64,000 bases of DNA from Minicystis rosea (GTDB taxonomy: Bacteria > Myxococcota_A > Polyangia > Polyangiales > Polyangiaceae): the NCBI GenBank assembly GCA_001931535.1, contig CP016211.1:14709501-14773500 (forward strand). Direction: 5' to 3'. The first letter of the stretch is position 1, and each line of letters starts with the position of its first letter. Of this stretch, positions 41,878-50,999 are shown in pieces. Position numbers and translations under genes: made by a program. The notes under the pieces are model-generated. The model was not told where the DNA came from, did no database searches, and was given only the letters and a program-made list of their open reading frames with translations.

Positions 41878-43327
41878 GACGCTGATCCTTCGAAGCAGGG
41901 AGGGGGGCGCGCGGGACGTGGGCGCCGGCGGCCCAATCGAGATCGGCGAGCGCGCGATCGAGATCGCCGTGCGCAGTGGCGAGATCGACCTCGATTTCCA
42001 GGGCGGCGCGCGCGGCATCGAGCCACATCAGGAGATCGGTGCCGCCGGCGGCGTAGCCGGCGCGGGCGGCATCCAAAGCACGGTGCGCGGCGGGCACGGC
42101 GGTATCACGCAGCACCAGATAACGACGCTCGGCCGCGCGCACGGAGGCGAGGGCCATGGCCGCGTCGGTGCGGACGCGGAGGCGTGCGCCTTGGGCCGCG
42201 GCGCGCTCCGCGAGGGCCTTTTGCTCTGCGCTCCGCTGCCGGCCCGAGGCCGCGCCCCACGCCCAAGGCAACGACATCCCGAACGAGAGGCCATATCCCG
42301 CGGGCATGTCGTTCGTGGGCATGGACACGCTCACACCGGCCGTGAACATGGGCACGCTCGCCATGCGCTCGGCCGCCTCCGCGGCGGCGCGCGCCGACTT
42401 CTCCATGCGATCGGCCATGGCCACCTCGGGGTTGCCTGCGGCGGCGAGCGCGGCGGCCTGCTCGGGCGCGATCGCGACGGTGCGCGGATCGGCCCACGCC
42501 GCCGCGCCGAGCGGCGCGTCGACCGCGCGGGAGAGGAGGCCGTTGAGCCGCGCGCGGGCCTCGCTCACCATCCCGTGCTCGCGCGCCACCTCGGCTTCGG
42601 TGCGCGCCAGCTCGAGCTGGGATCGGGTGACGTCGCCGAGCGGCCCGCCCGTCGAATAGCGGGCGCGCGCGGCGGCGGCCATCTGATCGACGATGGTCCG
42701 ATGCGCGTCGTGCGCGCCGTGCCGGGCGCTCGCCTCCGCATAAGCGACGAAGGCGCGATCCGTCTCGCGCACCAGCGCGCGCGCTTCCACGGCGGCCTTC
42801 GCGGCCTCGGCGTGCGCCTCCTGCGCCATCGACTCGGCCATGCGATCGAGCGAGCCGGCAGCGGGGAACTGCTGCCGAATCGAGAACATGATCATGGCCG
42901 CTCGGTCGAACGCATAAGGCTTGGTGAAAGGCACCTGCCAGACGTCGGCCATCACCTCCGGCGGCGGCAGCTTCCCTTCGGCGCGGGCCCTCTCGATCAA
43001 CGCGCGCACGCGGTGCGAGGCCGCGACGAGGCTGGGCTGGCGCGCGATCACCGCGGCTTCGAGGCTCGGGAGATCGATCGATTGCGCGAGCTTCGCCTCC
43101 TCGGCCGGCGCGAGGGCAGGGGGCCTGTCGTCCGGAGAAGCGCTCTCCGGTGATCGTTCGAGGCTCGGCGCCTCGGTACGTGCGGCCTTCGTGGCCGCGG
43201 CGCGCACGTCCGCGTCCGCCTCCGCCGATCGCAAAGTGGTTTGTGTCGCCGTCGATGTACAAGCCGCCGTCGTCATCGCCGCCGCAAGGACGGCGAGCCG
43301 CACGACACGGCCTCTTCCGAACCGCAT
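41867..43327 (-). CDS. cusC: TolC-family outer-membrane efflux lipoprotein, CusC-like
   Basis: Outer-membrane channel of the metal efflux system. The 486-aa precursor has lipobox TAAC (about 20-23) and the two-fold TolC pattern of long Ala/Arg/Glu helices: SLEAAVIARQPSLVAASHRV (about 85-104), ARALVRETDRAFVAYAEASA, SQLELARTEAEVAREHGMV, and the second-half NPEVAMADRMEKSARAAAEA and DLLMWLDAARAALEIEVDLA. The Met-rich loop (MPTNDMPAGYGLSFGMSLPW) could bind copper. ATG 43327 has GGAGGA upstream; the longer frame to 43405 lacks a signal peptide. It is first of the C-B-A order, 148 bases after the small Cys-rich gene. Confidence 0.88.
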   Translation of the reverse strand: MRFGRGRVVRLAVLAAAMTTAACTSTATQTTLRSAEADADVRAAATKAARTEAPSLERSPESASPDDRPPALAPAEEAKLAQSIDLPSLEAAVIARQPSLVAASHRVRALIERARAEGKLPPPEVMADVWQVPFTKPYAFDRAAMIMFSIRQQFPAAGSLDRMAESMAQEAHAEAAKAAVEARALVRETDRAFVAYAEASARHGAHDAHRTIVDQMAAAARARYSTGGPLGDVTRSQLELARTEAEVAREHGMVSEARARLNGLLSRAVDAPLGAAAWADPRTVAIAPEQAAALAAAGNPEVAMADRMEKSARAAAEAAERMASVPMFTAGVSVSMPTNDMPAGYGLSFGMSLPWAWGAASGRQRSAEQKALAERAAAQGARLRVRTDAAMALASVRAAERRYLVLRDTAVPAAHRALDAARAGYAAGGTDLLMWLDAARAALEIEVDLATAHGDLDRALADLDWAAGAHVPRAPLPASKDQRHAP

Positions 43328-43475
43328 AGTCTCCTCCACGTGCGCTGTTCGCGGGCTGGGCGGCTCGGGCGCGAGGCGCTTCCAGCCGCCGGTGGGGGCG
43401 TGCATCTCCGCGATGCCGCCCGCTCACGCGCGCCGGGATGGATCGATGATCCGTCCCGTCACGCCGACGCGAAGC

Positions 43476-43904
43476 TCAGCAGTGGAAGACTTGGAGTCGA
43501 ACGCAGGTTTCGGCCGCGCTTCGTGGGCCGGCGCGAATCGGCCCGGCGCGGACCCGGGCGCTCGGGCGCGCGGGCGCGAAGGCCGGCGCCGCGCTCGCGG
43601 AGGCGCGCACGATCGCAGGCGCCGCCACGCTCACCGGCAGCACGTCGGGCACCTCGACGGCGGCGCGGCTCACCCGCGCCTTGTCGAACGCCGCGTGCAG
43701 CCGGTCCTCGCAGCACGCGCTGTGCACCTCCGGCTCGCCGCCCGCGGGCGCTTCGAACGCATCGTGCTCGGGCTCGCAGCAGCAGGCCTCGACCGCCCGC
43801 TCCATCATCGAGCACCACAGATACGATCGCCCCGCGGTGAGCGCGCTGACGACGACCAGCGCGGCCACGGTGATCGCGAACATCCGGTGAAGCGCCGAAC
43901 GCAC
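43476..43904 (-). CDS. Small Cys/His-rich exported protein leading the metal efflux operon
   Basis: 142-aa product with an N-terminal hydrophobic segment (signal or membrane anchor, MFAITVAALVVVSALTAG) followed by WCSMMERAVEACCCEPEHD (about 30-48) and VHSACCEDRLHAAF. Thus six or seven Cys with Met and His lie in a compact domain, then an Ala/Pro-rich tail ending CVRLQVFHC. A thiol-rich periplasmic metal binder or sensor fits its place ahead of cusCBA (inference). Start is uncertain: GTG 43904 is used, ATG 43883 is possible, and the frame is open to 44057. No family name is known to me. Confidence 0.6.
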   Translation of the reverse strand: MRSALHRMFAITVAALVVVSALTAGRSYLWCSMMERAVEACCCEPEHDAFEAPAGGEPEVHSACCEDRLHAAFDKARVSRAAVEVPDVLPVSVAAPAIVRASASAAPAFAPARPSARVRAGPIRAGPRSAAETCVRLQVFHC

Positions 43905-44126
43905 GACGCGCGCGATGCCCACGGCCCGCACGATCCGCCGTTCCCCGCGCGGATCTCGCCCAGCGAGCGGGCTCTGGCGGGCGCGGGCGACGGCGATCAC
44001 GGCGACCACCATACCTCGGACCGCCGGTCGTTGCACCGGAACGGCACCTTCCCGCACGTGACGTGCCCCTCTTCCTCCGATCGCTCACCGACACACCACG
44101 TATCTCGTGATCCACGTTGGGGAATC

Positions 44127-44200
44127 CGGCGTGCGGTTTGGGGCCGCGCGCAGATCCATTGTGCTCGACGCCGCGGAGTCGGCGTGCGGTTTGGGGCCGC
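44127..44200. repeat. Pair of identical 21-bp direct repeats
   Basis: CGGCGTGCGGTTTGGGGCCGC occurs at 44127-44147 and again at 44180-44200, 53 bases apart start to start, in the region upstream of the Cys-rich efflux leader gene (about 225 bases from its start). They could be paired operator sites for that operon. Confidence 0.6.
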
Positions 44201-44414
44201 CTCATCGCCATCGATGATCGGCCCTCGGTGCGAAGGTGATGACGCGTGTTGAAGGTGGTAGCGCCAATTCCCATCCTGCGACGCCGAGTGTGGCATGGGA
44301 TACACGCCTTGACGCGCCTGCCCTTGTGCATGCAAGGTGTCATCACCTCGCTTTTGCCACTGCGAGGCACGATATCAATTGCCTCGGGCCTCGCCCTTGG
44401 CGGCGGAGGGAATC

Positions 44415-44717
44415 ATGGCTGCAATTCGAATGCTGGTCGTCCTGATGATCCTCGCGGCGCTGCCCCTCGCGTGTTCGAGCAGCGTTGGCGGGACGTGCTA
44501 CACCGCCTGCGACAAGCAGGAGGCCTGTGGTGACATCGACTCGGTGAAGGCCGATCAATGCCGCGCCAAGTGCGACGCCAACGCGGAGCTCGCCGATGCC
44601 GAGCTCGACAAGTGCATCAACAAGGACGACATGATCTCTGCGACCAACGAGTGCTTGAACCGCGCTTGCTCCGACTACGCCAAGTGCCTCATCACGATTC
44701 CGTTGTGTAAGCAGTAA
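44415..44717 (+). CDS. Small Cys-rich lipoprotein
   Basis: 100-aa lipoprotein: signal peptide MAAIRMLVVLMILAALPLAC with lipobox PLAC (about 17-20), then an 80-residue helical domain with eight Cys at regular spacing (GTCYTACDKQEACGDID, QCRAKCDANAEL, KCINKDD, ECLNRACSDYAKCLIT), suggesting a small disulfide-bonded helical bundle. ATG 44415 follows GGCGGAGGG; the longer frame from 44337 is rejected because the signal peptide begins here. No family recognised. Confidence 0.72.
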   Translation: MAAIRMLVVLMILAALPLACSSSVGGTCYTACDKQEACGDIDSVKADQCRAKCDANAELADAELDKCINKDDMISATNECLNRACSDYAKCLITIPLCKQ

Positions 44718-45009
44718 GCGGCCCCAAAGCCCCCATGCACAACGGGGCATCGATAGCCCCATATCCCACGTTCCGAAAGCCGGCGGCGAGCATGATGGGT
44801 TGTCGACAGCCCATGACTTCGTGAGCGCCGGCGTCGAGCACGATGGGCTCCGACACGGCTCCGCACCCCGCAACATATTTCGATCGTCATTCGTTTGCCG
44901 AGGGCAGCGACGTCGCGCACGGAGTCGTGCCGCGCGGGGCTCCTCCTGGGGGCCTCGTCTGGGGTGACCCCAACATCTCGGTTGACAGGGGAGGGGGACC
45001 CCCATATGT

Positions 45010-45225
45010 TGGGCCCCGTGCTGGTGACTGGGCGGTTGCCCAGTCTTGAAAGGGAACCCGGTGAGAGTCCGGGACTGCCCCGCAGCGGTGAGCGAGAACG
45101 AGCTCCGTCACGTGCACTGGGCCTTTGGGGTTCTGGGAAGCGACGGATCGTAGGAGTCCGGTAGAGCGTGTCTCTGCGCCGGCAAGCTCGCGAGTCCGAA
45201 GACCTGCCTGCACACGATCCCGGGA
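45010..45225 (+). promoter_or_regulatory. Cobalamin (B12) riboswitch upstream of nrdAB
   Basis: The leader contains the consensus of the AdoCbl-type riboswitch in order: GGTGACTGGGCGG (45020-45032), TTGAAAGGGAACCCGGTGAG (from 45047), GTCCGGGACTGCCCCGCAGC with GGTGAGCG, a GGGTTCTGGGAAG-like arm near 45127-45141, and the B12 box GAGTCCGAAGACCTGCCTGC (45192-45211). It lies 360 bases before the nrdA ATG, on the same strand. Binding of adenosylcobalamin would switch off the B12-independent class Ia ribonucleotide reductase, as reported for Streptomyces nrdABS. The expression platform lies in 45226-45583 and was not resolved. Upstream 44718-45009 should hold the promoter; nothing clear was seen. 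Confidence 0.9.
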
Positions 45226-45583
45226 GACATCCGGGGTCGATTCGACCTGGGTGCCTCGTGGGAAGGCGGGAAGGTCCGTGCGGCGCAAGGTGATTGTTGG
45301 GGTTTGCCTACCATCGCGCCTGTCTCGGGTTCGACCTGTCCCCCGCGTAGCGATCCGTTGATTTCACGGCGAATGCTCCGAAGCTGGAGCGCGCTTTTCG
45401 AAATCGATGGGACGCGCGGCGCCCGGTGCCCGCGGGGGCGAAGGTCGTTCCGATCGCGTGTGTCGCTCTCGCGTCTCCGGCCCAGGCTGGCAGGCTCGAA
45501 GCATCGTGTGCGCTCGGCACTTCGTCTCCGCGTCTCGACGCGAGCGGTCGTGCACCGCTCCCCGACGGCGAAGGAGGACAGTC

Positions 45584-48049
45584 ATGCTGAGCGAGACGAG
45601 CCATGGGCCGAACGGCGGGACGCCGTTCCGTGCGACGAAGCGGGAGGCCTCCGAGGAGGCCCCGCAAACGACGATGCGCGTGCAGAAGCGCAGCGGCGCG
45701 ACCGAGCTGTGCGACGTCAACAAGATCGTGCGCGCCGTGGGCCGCTGCGCCGTCGGCCTCACCGACGTCGACCCGCTCCGCATCGCCACCAAGACCATCA
45801 GCGGCCTGTACGACGGCGCCTCCACGCGCGAGCTCGATCAGCTCTCCATCCAGACGGCCGCCGCGCTCATCGTCGAGGAGCCGCAATATGGAAGGCTCGC
45901 CGCGCGCCTCCTCGGCACGTTCATCGACAAGGAGGTCCGCGGGCAGGAGATCCATGCCTTCTCCATGTCGATCGCGACCGCGTACCGCCTCGGCCTCGTC
46001 AACGATCGTCTCGCCGACTTCGTCGCCAAGAACGCCCGCAAGCTCAACGACGCCGTCGAGGTCGCGCGCGATCGAGAGCTCGATTATTTCGGCCTGCGCA
46101 CGGTCTACGATCGCTATCTCCTCAAGCACCCCACGTCGCGGCTCGTCCTCGAGACGCACGCGCAGTTCTTCATGCGCATCGCCTGCGCGCTCGCGGAGAC
46201 GGTGGCCGAGGCGCTCGAGCTTCATCGACTCTTCTCCTCCCTCGAATACCTGCCGAGCTCGCCCACGCTCTTCAATTCGGGGACGCGCACCGAGCAGCTC
46301 TCGAGCTGCTTCCTCCTCGACTCCCCCGCCGATCATCTGGAGCAGATTTACGGCCGCTACACCGACGTGGCCATGCTCTCGAAATTCTCGGGCGGCATCG
46401 GCCTCGCGTACCATCGCGTGCGCTCGCGCGGCTCGCTCATCGAGAGCACCAATGGCCACTCCAATGGCATCGTCCCCTGGCTCAAGACGCTCGATGCCTC
46501 CGTGGCCGCGGTGAACCAAGGCGGCAAGCGCAAAGGGGCTTGTTGCGTCTACCTCGAGCCCTGGCACGCCGACATCGAAGAGTTCCTCTCGCTCCGCGAC
46601 AACACGGGCGACGAGCAGAGCCGCACCCACAACCTCAACCTGGCCAACTGGATCTGCGATCTGTTCATGAAGCGGGTCGAGGCGGGCACGACTTGGAGCC
46701 TCTTCGATCCCAAGACGGTGCCCGATTTCCCCGACCTCCACAGCGAAGCCTTCGAGCTGGCCTACGAGCGCGCCGAGCAGGCGGGCCTCGCCGTGAAGAC
46801 CATCCCCGCCCGCGATCTCTACGCGCGCATGATGCGGACGCTGGCGCAGACGGGGAATGGGTGGATGACCTTCAAGGACAAGTCCAACCGGGCCTGCAAT
46901 CAAACGGCGCTGCCCGGACACACGGTGCACCTCTCCAACCTGTGCACCGAGATCCTCGAGGTGACGTCGCAGGACGAAGCCGCGGTTTGCAACCTGGGAT
47001 CCATCAACCTCGCGCGACACACGGTGCACGGCGAAGGCGGCACGGTCGTCTTCGATTTCGAGAAGCTCGCGCGCACCGTCCACGTCGCCGTGCGCCAGCT
47101 CGATCGGGTCATCGATCTCAACTACTACCCCATCCCCGCGACGCGCCGATCCAATGCGCGCTGGCGCCCCGTGGGCCTCGGGCTCATGGGCCTTCAAGAC
47201 GTGCTCTTCCAGATGCGTTTGCCGTTCGACGCGCCCGAGGCGCGGGCGCTCTCGCGGCGGATCTCCGAAGAAGTGTATTTCCACGCCCTCACCGCCTCCG
47301 TCGATCTCGCCGAGCAAAAGGGCCCCCACGACGCTTTCACCGAGACGCGCGCCGCCCGCGGCGAGCTCCAATTCGATGCTTGGGGCGTCGCCCCGGCGGA
47401 CACCGCCCGCTGGGACGCGCTCCGCGCGCGCATCACGGCGCACGGCCTCCACAACTCGCTCCTCGTGGCCATCGCGCCGACGGCCACCATCGCTTCGATC
47501 GCCGGTTGCTACGAGTGCATCGAGCCGCAGGTCTCGAACCTGTTCAAGCGCGAGACGCTCTCGGGCGACTTCCTCCAGGTGAATCGATATCTGGTCGCCG
47601 AGCTCAAGGCGCTCGGCCTCTGGAACGAGGCCATGCGCGCCCGGCTCAAGCTCTCCGAAGGATCGGTGCAGTCGCTCGACGAGCTCCCGCCCGCGCTCCG
47701 CGCCGTGTTCCGCACCGCTTGGGAAATCCCGATGCGATCGCTCATCGACATGGCCGCCGACCGCGGCGCCTTCATCGATCAGAGCCAATCGCTCAACCTC
47801 TTCATCGAGAGCCCCACCATCGGCCAACTCTCCTCGATGTATTTCTACGCGTGGAAAAAGGGGCTCAAGACGACGTATTACCTGCGCTCCCGCCCCGCCA
47901 CGCGCATCGCCAAGGCCACTGTCGAGACGCCGCGCGCGGCCGTCGCCGAAAACCCGCCGCCGTTGGAAGCACCTGCGCCCGCGGAGAAGGACGCGGCCTC
48001 CGTCGCCTGCTCGCTCGAGAACCCCGAGACCTGCGAGGCGTGCCAATGA
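45584..48049 (+). CDS. nrdA: Class Ia ribonucleotide reductase, large (alpha) subunit
   Basis: Reduces ribonucleoside diphosphates to deoxyribonucleotides with the radical delivered by NrdB. The 821-aa protein has an N-terminal ATP-cone-like part (about 35-120; VQKRSGATELCDVNKIVRAV) and substrate-site Cys in QLSSCFLLDSP (about 245). The catalytic block is LSNLCTEILEV (thiyl Cys with Asn and Glu), the second redox Cys is in AVCNLGSINLARH, the radical-transfer tyrosine pair in LKTTYYLRS (about 765), and the C-terminal CEAC serves re-reduction by thioredoxin or glutaredoxin. ATG 45584 follows AAGGAGGAC; upstream in-frame sequence is the riboswitch leader. The stop overlaps nrdB (ATGA). Complete by every key residue seen. 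Confidence 0.95.
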   Translation: MLSETSHGPNGGTPFRATKREASEEAPQTTMRVQKRSGATELCDVNKIVRAVGRCAVGLTDVDPLRIATKTISGLYDGASTRELDQLSIQTAAALIVEEPQYGRLAARLLGTFIDKEVRGQEIHAFSMSIATAYRLGLVNDRLADFVAKNARKLNDAVEVARDRELDYFGLRTVYDRYLLKHPTSRLVLETHAQFFMRIACALAETVAEALELHRLFSSLEYLPSSPTLFNSGTRTEQLSSCFLLDSPADHLEQIYGRYTDVAMLSKFSGGIGLAYHRVRSRGSLIESTNGHSNGIVPWLKTLDASVAAVNQGGKRKGACCVYLEPWHADIEEFLSLRDNTGDEQSRTHNLNLANWICDLFMKRVEAGTTWSLFDPKTVPDFPDLHSEAFELAYERAEQAGLAVKTIPARDLYARMMRTLAQTGNGWMTFKDKSNRACNQTALPGHTVHLSNLCTEILEVTSQDEAAVCNLGSINLARHTVHGEGGTVVFDFEKLARTVHVAVRQLDRVIDLNYYPIPATRRSNARWRPVGLGLMGLQDVLFQMRLPFDAPEARALSRRISEEVYFHALTASVDLAEQKGPHDAFTETRAARGELQFDAWGVAPADTARWDALRARITAHGLHNSLLVAIAPTATIASIAGCYECIEPQVSNLFKRETLSGDFLQVNRYLVAELKALGLWNEAMRARLKLSEGSVQSLDELPPALRAVFRTAWEIPMRSLIDMAADRGAFIDQSQSLNLFIESPTIGQLSSMYFYAWKKGLKTTYYLRSRPATRIAKATVETPRAAVAENPPPLEAPAPAEKDAASVACSLENPETCEACQ

Positions 48050-49068
48050 ATCACGTCGAACGTCCCGCGCGCCTCCTCGATCCGGGGATGTGCCTCACCC
48101 TGCGGCCCATGGCGTATCCGGTCTTCTTCGAGATGTACCGCGCCGCCATCAAGAACACGTGGACCGTCGAAGAGGTCGACTTCACCACCGACACCGGCGA
48201 TCTCCGCTTCAAGATGAGCCCCGCCGAGCGTCACTTGATCGAGCGTCTGGTCGCGTTCTTCGCCACCGGCGACTCCATCGTGGCCAACAACCTGGTGCTG
48301 AACCTCTACAAGCACATCAACGCTCCCGAAGCGCGGATGTACCTCTCGCGCCAGCTCTACGAAGAGGCGCTCCACGTCCAGTTCTACCTGACCCTCCTCG
48401 ACACCTACGTCCCCGATCCGGCCGATCGTTTCCGGGCCTTCGCCGCGGTGGAGAACATCCCCTCGGTGCGTCGCAAAGCGGAGTTCTGCTTCAAGTGGAT
48501 GGATTCGATTCAGCACCTCGGATCCCTCGACGATCGCGCCGCGCGCAAGCAGTTCCTCGGAAACCTCATCTGCTTCGCCGCTTGCATCGAAGGCCTCTTC
48601 TTCTTCGCGGCCTTCGCCTACGTCTATTACCTCCGCTCCCGCGGCCTGCTCCACGGCCTCGCCGGCGGCACGAGCTGGGTCTTCCGTGACGAGAGCGCGC
48701 ACATGGCCTTTGCCTTCGAGGTCGTGCGCCAGGTTCGCCGCGAGGAGCCCGAGCTCTTCGACGCCTCGCTCACGGCCGACATCTACGCGATGATGGATGA
48801 AGCCATCGCCTGCGAGACGGCCTTCGCCGAAGATCTCCTCGGCGGCGGCGTCGCCGGCCTCTCGGTGCGAGACATGCGCCAATACCTCGAGTTCGTGGCC
48901 GATCAACGCCTCTCCACCTTGGGCCTGGCCAAGCGCTACGGGGCCAAGAACCCGTTCGCCTTCATGGATCTGCAAGACGTGCAGGAGCTCGCGAATTTCT
49001 TCGAGCGCCGCGTGTCCGCCTATCAGATCGGAGTGACGGGCGAGGTCGCTTTCGACGCTGCGTTTTAG
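48046..49068 (+). CDS. nrdB: Class Ia ribonucleotide reductase, small (beta) subunit
   Basis: Diiron-tyrosyl-radical protein that activates NrdA. The 340-aa chain holds the expected ligands: Asp76 in ATGDSIVANN, Glu107 and His110 in YEEALHVQFY, then Tyr114 at the radical position four residues after that His. A further Glu lies in FAACIEGLFFFAAF and Glu/His in RDESAHMAFAFEVV. The presence of the Tyr argues for class Ia (Fe) rather than the Mn/Fe class Ic, which has Phe. The C-terminal tail is shorter than in E. coli NrdB. Start ATG 48046 overlaps the nrdA stop by four bases. A stable hairpin follows the gene. Confidence 0.95.
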   Translation: MNHVERPARLLDPGMCLTLRPMAYPVFFEMYRAAIKNTWTVEEVDFTTDTGDLRFKMSPAERHLIERLVAFFATGDSIVANNLVLNLYKHINAPEARMYLSRQLYEEALHVQFYLTLLDTYVPDPADRFRAFAAVENIPSVRRKAEFCFKWMDSIQHLGSLDDRAARKQFLGNLICFAACIEGLFFFAAFAYVYYLRSRGLLHGLAGGTSWVFRDESAHMAFAFEVVRQVRREEPELFDASLTADIYAMMDEAIACETAFAEDLLGGGVAGLSVRDMRQYLEFVADQRLSTLGLAKRYGAKNPFAFMDLQDVQELANFFERRVSAYQIGVTGEVAFDAAF

Positions 49069-49095
49069 CTCGCGTTCGCACTTCCTGAGCTTCGA

Positions 49096-49117
49096 GCGCC
49101 CGGCCTTTGCCGGGCGC
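49096..49117 (+). terminator. Hairpin behind nrdB
   Basis: Perfect 9-bp stem GCGCCCGGC/GCCGGGCGC (49096-49104, 49109-49117) with a CTTT loop, 28 bases after the nrdB stop. There is no T tract, so it may slow or protect rather than terminate. Confidence 0.5.
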
Positions 49118-49266
49118 CGGACCAGGCTTATGCGTTCAGAGGCCAGCCTACGGCGCTGGGCCTCATCGCCGAGTTTTGTTGGCGCGCCCGTGTTTGCGAG
49201 GGAGCACGCAAGGAATGAAGAGAGGAGCACGACCCCCGTCCCTCTCCACTACCAACGTATGCCAGA

Positions 49267-49293
49267 CATGGGGGCTTGCGGCAAGCCCCCATG
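49267..49293. repeat. Perfect 12-bp-arm hairpin upstream of the monooxygenase gene
   Basis: CATGGGGGCTTG and CAAGCCCCCATG are exact complements around CGG, 21 bases before the ATG of the FAD monooxygenase gene. Its place fits an operator or a translation-blocking stem. It has no T tract. Confidence 0.75.
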
Positions 49294-49314
49294 CGTGCCG
49301 TACAAACCTCGGCC

Positions 49315-50781
49315 ATGAAAAAGCATGCCGTGGTGATCGCTGGTGGAGGTCCGACGGGGATGATGTTGGCGGGCGAGCTTTCGCTTGCGGGGGTCGACGT
49401 GGCCATCGTCGAGCGGCGCGAAACTCAGGACCTCGCCGGCTCGCGCGCCGGTGGTCTGCATGCACGCACGATCGAGCTGCTCGATCAGCGTGGCATCGCC
49501 GATCGCTTCCTCGCGCAGGGGAAGGTCGCTCAGGTCGCGTCGTTTGCGACGATCCCTCTCGACATCAGCGACTTTCCGACGCGGCACAACTACGGGCTCG
49601 CGCTGTGGCAGGAGCGCATCGAGCGCATCCTCGCCGCTTGGGTCGAAGAGCGTTCGGTGCCGATTCATCGCGGATGTGAGGTGACGGGCTTCGCGCAGGA
49701 CGACACCGGCGTCGACGTCGAGCTCTCCGATGGCCGCACGTTGCGGGCGCAGTACCTCGTCGGCTGCGACGGCGGTCGCAGCCTGATCCGCAAGAAAGCC
49801 GGGATCGACTTCCCGGGGTGGGAGCCGTCCGTCAGCTACCTGATCGCCGAGGTCGAGATGACCGACGAGCCGCAGGTCGGCCTTCGTCGTGACGAGAAGG
49901 GCACTCATGGCCTCGGCAGGCTCGAGGACGGGAAGCGCGTTCGGGTGGTGTCGTGCGAGCAGCGCCTCGAGCAAGGCGACGAGCCCACGCTCGACGACCT
50001 TCGCCGAGCGCTCATCGCCGTTTACGGGACCGACTTCGGTGTTCACGACGCCACGTATCTCTCGAGGTTCACCGATGCGGCCCGGCAGGCGGCGTCCTAT
50101 CGAGAGAGACGGGTGCTCTTGGCCGGCGACGCAGCGCACGTGCATTCTCCGGTAGGCGGACAAGGGCTCAACCTCGGTGTTCACGACGCCGTGAACTTGG
50201 GATGGAAGCTGGCCCGAGTGGTCCACGGCACCTCGCCGGAGAGCCTGCTCGATACCTACCAGAGCGAGCGGCACCCGATCGCGGCGCGCGTGCTCAAAAA
50301 CACGCTGACGGCGACGATGCTCAACCGCGGCGACGCACGGACGAATGCCCTGCGCGAGACCATGTCCGAGATGCTCCAGATGGACGAGCCGCGCAAGCGA
50401 TACGCCGCCATGAGCTCCGGCCTCGACATTCGCTACGATCTCGGCACGGGACACCCGCTGCTCGGGCGCCGCATGCCCGATCTCGAGTTGATCTCCGAAA
50501 GCGGTCCACGGCGGGTGTTCACCCTGCTCCACGATGCTCGACCGGTCCTGCTCGACCTCGGTGAGCCCGGCGTCATCGACATCGCTCCATGGGCGGACCG
50601 GGTGGAGCGGTTCGAGGCTCGATATGATGGTGTGTGGGAGCTCCCGGTGCTCGGCGCGGTCGCGGCTCCCACGGCCGTGTTGATTCGGCCGGATGGATAT
50701 GTCGCGTGGGTCGGAGGCGGCACGGATCCGGGCCTTCGCGAGGCTCTGACCACGTGGCTCGGGCCGGCCAATCCCGGCTGA
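49315..50781 (+). CDS. FAD-dependent aromatic hydroxylase (PHBH fold)
   Basis: 488-aa class A flavoprotein monooxygenase, which uses NAD(P)H and O2 to hydroxylate aromatic or polyketide substrates. The dinucleotide motif VVIAGGGPTGMMLAGELSLA lies at about 6-25, with VERR at the strand end. The DG motif is YLVGCDGGRSLIRKKAG (about 157-173), and the GD motif VLLAGDAAHVHSPVGGQGLN (about 268-287) gives the FAD ribityl contact. A thioredoxin-like C-terminal domain (about 380-488; DARPVLLDLGE, VLIRPDGYVAWVG) places it nearest the PgaE/RdmE/phenol-hydroxylase group of about 490-550 aa. ATG 49315 begins the Rossmann strand; a family-size hairpin lies just upstream. Monocistronic, with a clear terminator. 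The substrate is unknown. Confidence 0.9.
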   Translation: MKKHAVVIAGGGPTGMMLAGELSLAGVDVAIVERRETQDLAGSRAGGLHARTIELLDQRGIADRFLAQGKVAQVASFATIPLDISDFPTRHNYGLALWQERIERILAAWVEERSVPIHRGCEVTGFAQDDTGVDVELSDGRTLRAQYLVGCDGGRSLIRKKAGIDFPGWEPSVSYLIAEVEMTDEPQVGLRRDEKGTHGLGRLEDGKRVRVVSCEQRLEQGDEPTLDDLRRALIAVYGTDFGVHDATYLSRFTDAARQAASYRERRVLLAGDAAHVHSPVGGQGLNLGVHDAVNLGWKLARVVHGTSPESLLDTYQSERHPIAARVLKNTLTATMLNRGDARTNALRETMSEMLQMDEPRKRYAAMSSGLDIRYDLGTGHPLLGRRMPDLELISESGPRRVFTLLHDARPVLLDLGEPGVIDIAPWADRVERFEARYDGVWELPVLGAVAAPTAVLIRPDGYVAWVGGGTDPGLREALTTWLGPANPG

Positions 50782-50808
50782 GCCTACGCGTAGCCCGCTG
50801 TCGTCGCT

Positions 50809-50845
50809 CGGGCTCCCTGCATCGAGGGAGCCCGCTTTCGCCTTT
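50809..50845 (+). terminator. Rho-independent terminator of the monooxygenase gene
   Basis: Perfect 10-bp stem CGGGCTCCCT/AGGGAGCCCG (50809-50818, 50825-50834), six-base loop, followed by CTTTCGCCTTT, 28 bases behind the stop codon. Confidence 0.8.
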
Positions 50846-50999
50846 GCGCCTCGTGGCCTCCTCGCCGGCTCGGCCTGCGTCTCCGACACCCCTGTCGGAA
50901 AACGACGCTCACGCCGCTTTTTCGTCACATGCAATACGGCTCGGTCGCCGAGGTCACCGACCTCCGGCGTTGGGTTGCATCGACCAAGGAAGCTCGAGG

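Noticed and set aside
44718..45009. Promoter call upstream of the riboswitch
   Set aside because: No convincing -35/-10 pair; GC-rich palindromic pieces near 44720-44760 are more like the end of the preceding lipoprotein gene.
45308..48046. Minus-strand 912-codon frame opposite nrdA
   Set aside because: nrdA on the plus strand has every catalytic residue; the antisense frame shows no domain.
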